From assembly GCF_019710575.1 (NCBI RefSeq), contig NZ_JAHWFK010000041.1:124001-188000 (forward strand): a DNA stretch of 64,000 bases, written 5' to 3'. The stretch's first letter is position 1. Every line of letters starts with the position of its first letter. The position numbers and the translations under genes are program-made. Under the pieces are notes generated by a model, which was given only the letters and a program-made list of their open reading frames with translations, was not told the origin of the DNA and ran no database searches. Of this stretch, positions 59,354 through 64,000 are shown piece after piece. The DNA comes from Paractinoplanes polyasparticus. GTDB lineage: Bacteria; Actinomycetota; Actinomycetes; Mycobacteriales; Micromonosporaceae.

Positions 59354-62300
59354 ATGCAGCGCGTGCCCTCGGACCACGCAGGTTCTGCCGCGGACACGTA
59401 CGTCGCGGACCTCCACATTCATTCGCGCTTCTCGCGTGCTTGCAGCCGTGATCTGACCCTGCCCAACCTGGCCTGGTGGGCCCGCCGCAAGGGCATCGCC
59501 CTGCTGGGCACCGGCGACTTCACCCACCCCGCCTGGTTCGACCACCTGCGCGAGAATCTGATCGATCGGGGCACCGGACTGTTCGGCTACGCCGAGGAGG
59601 CCGAGGTCACCAAGCGCCTGCCGGGCTCGCTGCAGACGAGCCCGGCGGCGGCGTTCATGCTCAGCGTCGAGATCTCGACGATTTACAAGCGTGACGACCG
59701 CACCCGCAAGGTGCACCACCTGATCTACATGCCCGACTTCGGAGCGGCGGCCCGGTTCAACACCGCCCTGGGCCGGATCGGCAACCTGACCGCTGACGGG
59801 CGCCCGATCCTCGGTCTCGACTCCCGCGACCTGCTCGAGATCACCCTGGAGTCGGGCGGTTACCTCGTCCCGGCCCACATCTGGACGCCGTGGTTCTCGG
59901 CGCTGGGCTCGAAGTCGGGCTTCGACGCGATCGCCGACTGCTACGCCGACCTGGCCGAGCACGTCACCGCGGTCGAGACCGGTCTCTCCTCCGACCCTCA
60001 GATGAACTGGCGGGTCTCCAGCCTCGACCGCTACCGCCTGGTGTCGAACTCGGACGCCCACTCGCCGGCCGCGCTGGCCCGGGAGGCGACGCTCTTCACC
60101 GGCACGCCCGACTACGCCGCCGTTCGCGACGGGTCCGGCCTGGCCGGCACGCTCGAGTTCTTCCCCGAGGAGGGCAAGTATCACGCTGACGGGCACCGGG
60201 CCTGCGGCGTGAACTGGGAGCCGCAGCGCACCCGCGAGCACGGCGGCCGCTGCCCCGAGTGCGGCAAGCCGCTCACCGTGGGCGTGCTGAGCCGGGTCGA
60301 GGATCTGGCCGACCGGCCCGAGGACTTCCACCGCGACGACCACGTCGAGCATCTGATCCAGCTGCACGAGATCCTCGGCGAGATCAACGGCGTCGGCCCC
60401 AGATCGAAGACGGTCGAGGCCCAGCTCAACCATCTGGTGGCGACGCTCGGCTCGGAACTCGACATTCTGCGCAAGGTGCCGGTCGACGCGATCGGTCAGG
60501 CCGGCGGCGACGAGCTGCGCGAGGGCATCACCCGCCTGCGGCGCGGCGATGTGCGACGGGTGCCGGGCTACGACGGCGAGTACGGCGTGATCACCCTCTT
60601 CGACCAGGGCGAGCTGCGGAATCGGGCCAGCGCGCCGCAGGTCGAGACGCTCTTCGACGTGCCCCAGCAGCGGAAGCCGGAGCCGGTCGCCAAGCCGAAG
60701 CCGGTCAAGTCCGTCAAGGCGCCTAAATCTTCCGAAAAAGCGCCGCCGATCACCCCGCCGGCCAGCCCCCACGAGCCGTTCGAGCCGATGCTGGCCGGCA
60801 TGGAAGAAGTCGGCACCGGCCTGCTCGACCGCCTGGACGCGATGCAGCGGGTGGCGGCGTCCGCCCCCGGCGGGCCGTTGCTGATCGTGGCCGGTCCCGG
60901 CACCGGCAAGACCCGTACGCTGACCCACCGCATCGCCTATCTCTGTGCCGAGCTGGGCGTCTTCCCGGAACGCTGCCTGGCCATCACGTTCACCCGCCGA
61001 GCCGCCGGCGAGTTGCGCGAGCGGCTGGACGCGCTGCTCGGCGACGTGGGCGAGGACATCACGGTCGGCACGTTCCACTCGGTCGGCCTGACGATCCTGA
61101 AGGAGAACGCGCGGGCCGCCGGTCTCGGCGCGCACTGGCGGATCGCCGACGAGGCCGAACGGGCGGAGGCCCGGGAGCAGGCGGGCGACGACGACCACGC
61201 GTACGCGAAGCTGCTGCGCCAGCAGGATCTGGTCGATCTCGACGAGCTGATCACCATGCCGGTCGCCCTGCTGCGCGACGAGCCGGCCCTGGTCGAGAAG
61301 TACCGCCGCCGCTGGCAGTGGATCTTCGTGGACGAGTACCAGGACGTCGACGAGACCCAGTACGAGCTGTTGCGCCTGCTCAGTCCGGCCGACGGTAACC
61401 TCTGCGCGATCGGCGACCCCGACCAGGCGATCTATTCGTTCCGCGGCGCCGACGTGAAGTACTTCCTGCGCTTCAACGAGGACTTCGTGGACGCGCGGCT
61501 GGTGCGACTGACCCGCAACTACCGTTCGTCGGCGCCGATCCTGGCCGCGGCGGTCCAGGCGATCGCCCCGTCGACGCTGGTCAACGGCCGCCGGCTCGAC
61601 CCGGCGCGGCTCGACCCGGAGGCGCCGCTGGTCGGCCGCTACCCGGCGGCCAGCGTCGCCGACGAGGCCGACTTCGTCGTACGCACCATCGACGACCTGG
61701 TCGGCGGCCTCTCCCACCGATCGCTCGACTCGGGCCGGGTCGACTCCCGCTCGGTCGCGGCCGGCAACCTGTCCTTCTCGGACGTCGCCGTGCTCTACCG
61801 CACCGACTCGCAGTCCGGCCCGATCGTCGAGGCACTGTCCCGGGCCGGCGTGCCGGTGCAGAAGCGCTCGCACAACCGGCTGCGCGACCGGCCCGGGGTC
61901 CAGCAGATCGCCCGCGAGTTGCAGCACGCCGACGCGCCTGCCGGTTCTCTCTCGGCCCGGCTCAAGCTGGTCGCCCAGGTGCTGGCCCAGCGTTTCGCCG
62001 CGCCCACCCTGGACGGCGGCGAGCAGCTTGCCCCCGAGGACATCTGGACCGCGGCCGACCTGCTGCGCCCGCTGGCCCAGCGGGTCGGCGACGACCTGCC
62101 CCGCTTCCTGCAGGAGATCGCCACCGGCGCCGAGGTCGACGCGCTCGACCCGCGGGCCGAGGCGGTCAACCTGCTCACCCTGCACGCGGCCAAGGGTCTC
62201 GAGTTCCCGATCGTGTTCCTGGTCGGTTGCGAGGACGGCCTGCTGCCGCTGCGCTGGCCGGGCAGTCCCGCCTCGGACGACGACATCGCCGAGGAGCGCC

Positions 62301-62494
62301 GGCTGTTCTTCGTGGGCCTGACCCGGGCCCAGGACAGGCTGTACGTCACCCACGCGGCCCGCCGGTTCCGGCACGGCAGCGAGCGGGAACAGAGCCCGAG
62401 CCCGTTCCTCGACGTGATCGATTCCGGATTGTTCGAGCGGCTCGGTGACACGGTGCCCTCCCGGCCGAAGGATCGCCAGCTCAGGCTGTTGTGA
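59354..62494 (+). CDS. PHP (endonuclease Q-like)/UvrD-type helicase fusion
   Basis: 1046 aa, two enzymes in one chain. Residues about 1-420 match the endonuclease Q/PHP family: DLHIHSRFSRACSRDLTL (PHP metal histidines), FTHPAWFDHL, LSVEISTIYK, VSNSDAHSP, and a zinc-finger-like ACGVNWEP...CPECGKP. A Lys/Pro linker (about 438-480) leads to a UvrD/Rep SF1 helicase: GPGTGKTRTL (Walker A), TFTRRAAGELRERL, VDEYQDVDETQY (Walker B), GDPDQAIYSFRGAD, LTRNYRSS, NLLTLHAAKGLEFPIVFLVG, VGLTRAQDRLYVTHA. Endonuclease Q nicks 5' to deaminated bases; fusion to a helicase suggests repair-coupled unwinding. ATG at 59354. Ends by overlapping the convergent prepilin peptidase gene by 14 bases. Confidence 0.92.
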   Translation: MQRVPSDHAGSAADTYVADLHIHSRFSRACSRDLTLPNLAWWARRKGIALLGTGDFTHPAWFDHLRENLIDRGTGLFGYAEEAEVTKRLPGSLQTSPAAAFMLSVEISTIYKRDDRTRKVHHLIYMPDFGAAARFNTALGRIGNLTADGRPILGLDSRDLLEITLESGGYLVPAHIWTPWFSALGSKSGFDAIADCYADLAEHVTAVETGLSSDPQMNWRVSSLDRYRLVSNSDAHSPAALAREATLFTGTPDYAAVRDGSGLAGTLEFFPEEGKYHADGHRACGVNWEPQRTREHGGRCPECGKPLTVGVLSRVEDLADRPEDFHRDDHVEHLIQLHEILGEINGVGPRSKTVEAQLNHLVATLGSELDILRKVPVDAIGQAGGDELREGITRLRRGDVRRVPGYDGEYGVITLFDQGELRNRASAPQVETLFDVPQQRKPEPVAKPKPVKSVKAPKSSEKAPPITPPASPHEPFEPMLAGMEEVGTGLLDRLDAMQRVAASAPGGPLLIVAGPGTGKTRTLTHRIAYLCAELGVFPERCLAITFTRRAAGELRERLDALLGDVGEDITVGTFHSVGLTILKENARAAGLGAHWRIADEAERAEAREQAGDDDHAYAKLLRQQDLVDLDELITMPVALLRDEPALVEKYRRRWQWIFVDEYQDVDETQYELLRLLSPADGNLCAIGDPDQAIYSFRGADVKYFLRFNEDFVDARLVRLTRNYRSSAPILAAAVQAIAPSTLVNGRRLDPARLDPEAPLVGRYPAASVADEADFVVRTIDDLVGGLSHRSLDSGRVDSRSVAAGNLSFSDVAVLYRTDSQSGPIVEALSRAGVPVQKRSHNRLRDRPGVQQIARELQHADAPAGSLSARLKLVAQVLAQRFAAPTLDGGEQLAPEDIWTAADLLRPLAQRVGDDLPRFLQEIATGAEVDALDPRAEAVNLLTLHAAKGLEFPIVFLVGCEDGLLPLRWPGSPASDDDIAEERRLFFVGLTRAQDRLYVTHAARRFRHGSEREQSPSPFLDVIDSGLFERLGDTVPSRPKDRQLRLL

Positions 62495-63170
62495 CGGCGA
62501 TCAGGGCCCCGGCCAGCAGCGCCGGTCCGAAGGGGATCGGCCGGTTGCGGCCGGCGAGCAGCATCGCCAGGGCGACCGGCCCGTTGATCAGGTGCGGCAC
62601 GACCAGGCCGACGACGACGGATGGCCAGCCGGTGAACCCGAGGATCGTCGCGAGCACCGCCGCCAGCTTCACGTCACCCAGGCCGAGGCCGTGCCCGGGC
62701 AGAAGAGCGATCACCAGGTACGCGGTGAGGATCAACCCGCCGGCCACGAGCGCAGAACCGAGACGCTCCGGCCGCAACAGGGCAAGCGGCGGTACGGCAA
62801 TGACCGCCAGAGCCCCGACCAGCTTGTCCGGAAGGCGCAGGCAGCGCAGGTCGATCAGGGCCAGCAACAGCCCCGGCACGATCGCCGGCAGGTGCACCAG
62901 CAGCAGCCAGGACGGCCCGAGTGTGGCGGCCAGCAGCGTGCTCGCGGCCGCGCCGGCCAGCACCGTCATCGCGTACGGCTGGGAACACCGACAAAACGCA
63001 CCCACCCGGACCCACCCGGCCGGCCCGGTCGCGAAGCGCCGGCCGCAGCGGGCACACGCAGGCCGAGGCGGCTCTCCGAAGGAGACGGCGAGCCGATGCG
63101 CGACGCGGGGGAGGAACGCGGCCGCGGAACCACCGAAGACGGCCGCGAGAACTACCAGGGGTACGGACAC
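62481..63170 (-). CDS. Prepilin peptidase / A24-type aspartic protease
   Basis: 229 aa. Two aspartates of the GxGD family: ALIDLRCLRLPDKLVG and GHGLGLGDVKLAAVLA. Cysteines CARC...FCRC in the N-terminal loop match the methyltransferase-type domain of bifunctional prepilin peptidases (CxxC pairs). Seven or eight transmembrane segments. GTG at 63170. No pilin or tad genes are within the window. The stop overlaps the end of the helicase gene. Confidence 0.9.
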   Translation of the reverse strand: MSVPLVVLAAVFGGSAAAFLPRVAHRLAVSFGEPPRPACARCGRRFATGPAGWVRVGAFCRCSQPYAMTVLAGAAASTLLAATLGPSWLLLVHLPAIVPGLLLALIDLRCLRLPDKLVGALAVIAVPPLALLRPERLGSALVAGGLILTAYLVIALLPGHGLGLGDVKLAAVLATILGFTGWPSVVVGLVVPHLINGPVALAMLLAGRNRPIPFGPALLAGALIAVTTA

Positions 63171-63304
63171 GGATCGGCACCGTAGTAGCCGGACGACCGG
63201 TGTGCTGGTCGTGTTGCCGACACCGGCGGCGATTCCGTCCGGGTTTGTGTCGGCCCCGCACGCTACGGTGGCACCAGCGTTATCCGCTTCCGGAGGAAAT
63301 CCTC

Positions 63305-63964
63305 ATGTCCCAGAACGGCCCGTACTCCGGCCCACCGTGGTCGCACGGGAGCTCCGACGAGCCGTATGCGGAGCCGGCCGACCCCTGGGGTGATCACGGC
63401 GCTCCCGTCTCGGACCAGCCCTCCTGGGGTGGCCATCCGCCGTCGATCCCGCAGCAGGCGGTGAATTACCACTCCGCTCCGATGGGCCCGGTGGTCAACG
63501 AGTCCTCCTGGGACAGGCAGCCGCCGCCACCCCCGCCGAAGCGCAACACCCCGATCATCGCCCTGGTGGTGACGCTCGGCCTGCTCATCGTGGTCGGGCT
63601 GGGCGCGACGGCGTGGCTGCTCAACGAGCGCAACAACAACGGCAACGAGGCTTCCCCGAGCGCGTCGGCCACCACGCCGGTCGCCGGCCCGGCCCCGCAG
63701 GGCAGCGAGGACGCCCGCTTCTATGTGAAGAAGGGCGACTGCGTGGTCAACGAGGGCACCGACGGGGAGCCCAACATGCGCGCCACCGCCTGCACGAGCG
63801 GCACCTACGAGGTGCTCGACCGGATCAAGGGCAAGACCACGGGCGAGAAGGACGCCGAGCGCAAATGCTCGAAGGTGACCGGCTACACGAAGTGGTTCTT
63901 CTACGACAGCCCGCTCGACGACCTCGACTTTGTGCTCTGCCTCAAGGAGCACCGGGCCTCCTAG
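63305..63964 (+). CDS. LppU/SCO3897-like membrane-anchored protein
   Basis: 219 aa: Pro/Ser/Gly-rich cytoplasmic N-terminus (about 1-80), one transmembrane helix (about 82-104), a low-complexity spacer, and a C-terminal extracytoplasmic domain (about 130-219) with cysteines GDCVVNEG, TACTSGTYEVLDRI, KCSKVTGYTKWFFYD and VLCLKEH. This is the pattern of the LppU/SCO3897 family. Four cysteines suggest two disulfides. ATG at 63305 with GGAGG eight bases upstream. Confidence 0.88.
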   Translation: MSQNGPYSGPPWSHGSSDEPYAEPADPWGDHGAPVSDQPSWGGHPPSIPQQAVNYHSAPMGPVVNESSWDRQPPPPPPKRNTPIIALVVTLGLLIVVGLGATAWLLNERNNNGNEASPSASATTPVAGPAPQGSEDARFYVKKGDCVVNEGTDGEPNMRATACTSGTYEVLDRIKGKTTGEKDAERKCSKVTGYTKWFFYDSPLDDLDFVLCLKEHRAS

Positions 63965-64000
63965 CCTGCTCTATCCCTGTCTAGCTTCCTGGCTAGAAAG

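Noticed and set aside
59312..62374. A 1020-codon open frame on the minus strand
   Set aside because: Lies antisense to the PHP-UvrD fusion; its low-complexity Gln/Arg/Asp/Val composition is the usual shadow of a high-GC gene.

Overview
The window is a continuous 64 kb piece of a very GC-rich actinobacterial chromosome. Evidence: GTG/TTG starts are common, third codon positions are almost all G or C, and it carries a type VII secretion subunit (EccB), the bacterial proteasome activator Bpa, LytR-CpsA-Psr, several DUF families seen mainly in actinobacteria, and prephenate dehydratase as a separate gene. Gene content fits the Micromonosporaceae, perhaps Actinoplanes or a relative; that placement is inference. 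I see about 64 protein genes, no rRNA or tRNA, no CRISPR array, no insertion sequence and no prophage block. Intergenic space is short; only one gap (36667-36979) slightly exceeds 300 bases.

Layout. 1-4710: rhomboid protease, cyclophilin, small basic membrane protein, orphan EccB, CorA. 4805-8506: PLP aminotransferase, divergent from a three-gene overlapping operon (cytidylyltransferase-like, glycerol-1-phosphate dehydrogenase-like, CDP-alcohol phosphatidyltransferase) that looks like a complete pathway to an unidentified phosphodiester. 8508-9950: alpha/beta hydrolase and TetR under a two-palindrome operator. 9969-15311: cell-surface and repair genes (arylsulfotransferase-like, glycosyltransferase, Fpg/Nei glycosylase, polyprenyl sugar phosphotransferase). 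15356-16225: a secreted polyester hydrolase of the cutinase/PET-hydrolase family, divergent from a LytS/LytTR two-component system. 18307-22756: a DnaA-box-like cluster, a lone phage-type endolysin, an OmpR-type two-component system and a DUF4173 membrane protein. 22784-29949: two small-membrane-protein/sodium:solute-symporter modules (acetate-symporter type) with an ABC exporter and a flavin-reductase-like gene between them.

30082-41639: LCP ligase, rhodanese, glycerophosphodiesterase, orphan GAF-histidine kinase, DUF5926, GH16-like protein, arginine deiminase, NERD-like protein, PAS-like protein behind a large RNA hairpin, ACT protein, lipoprotein, prephenate dehydratase, AIM24, zincin. 41688-48008: OsmC, seryl-tRNA synthetase, tandem HAD phosphatases, Bpa, and dimethylargininase divergent from an Lrp/AsnC regulator. 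48049-57928: beta-propeller lipoprotein, a YbjN/chaperone-like protein whose C-terminus resembles that of Bpa, scattered molybdenum-cofactor genes (mobA, fdhD, moaA, moaD) and two small-molecule kinases. 58010-64000: metallophosphoesterase, a PHP (endonuclease Q-like)/UvrD helicase fusion, prepilin peptidase, LppU-like membrane protein.

Two genome-style features recur. At least fourteen genes have a TAnnnT- or CAGACT-type -10 hexamer ending 6-8 bases before the start codon, so their mRNAs are probably leaderless. Convergent pairs are packed to the limit (stop codons overlapping or one base apart) or share a bidirectional hairpin. The strongest leads for new biology are the 6014-8506 operon, the TGMYL C-terminus of the protein at 49932-51020, the PHP-UvrD fusion, and the polyester hydrolase with its palindromic promoter region.
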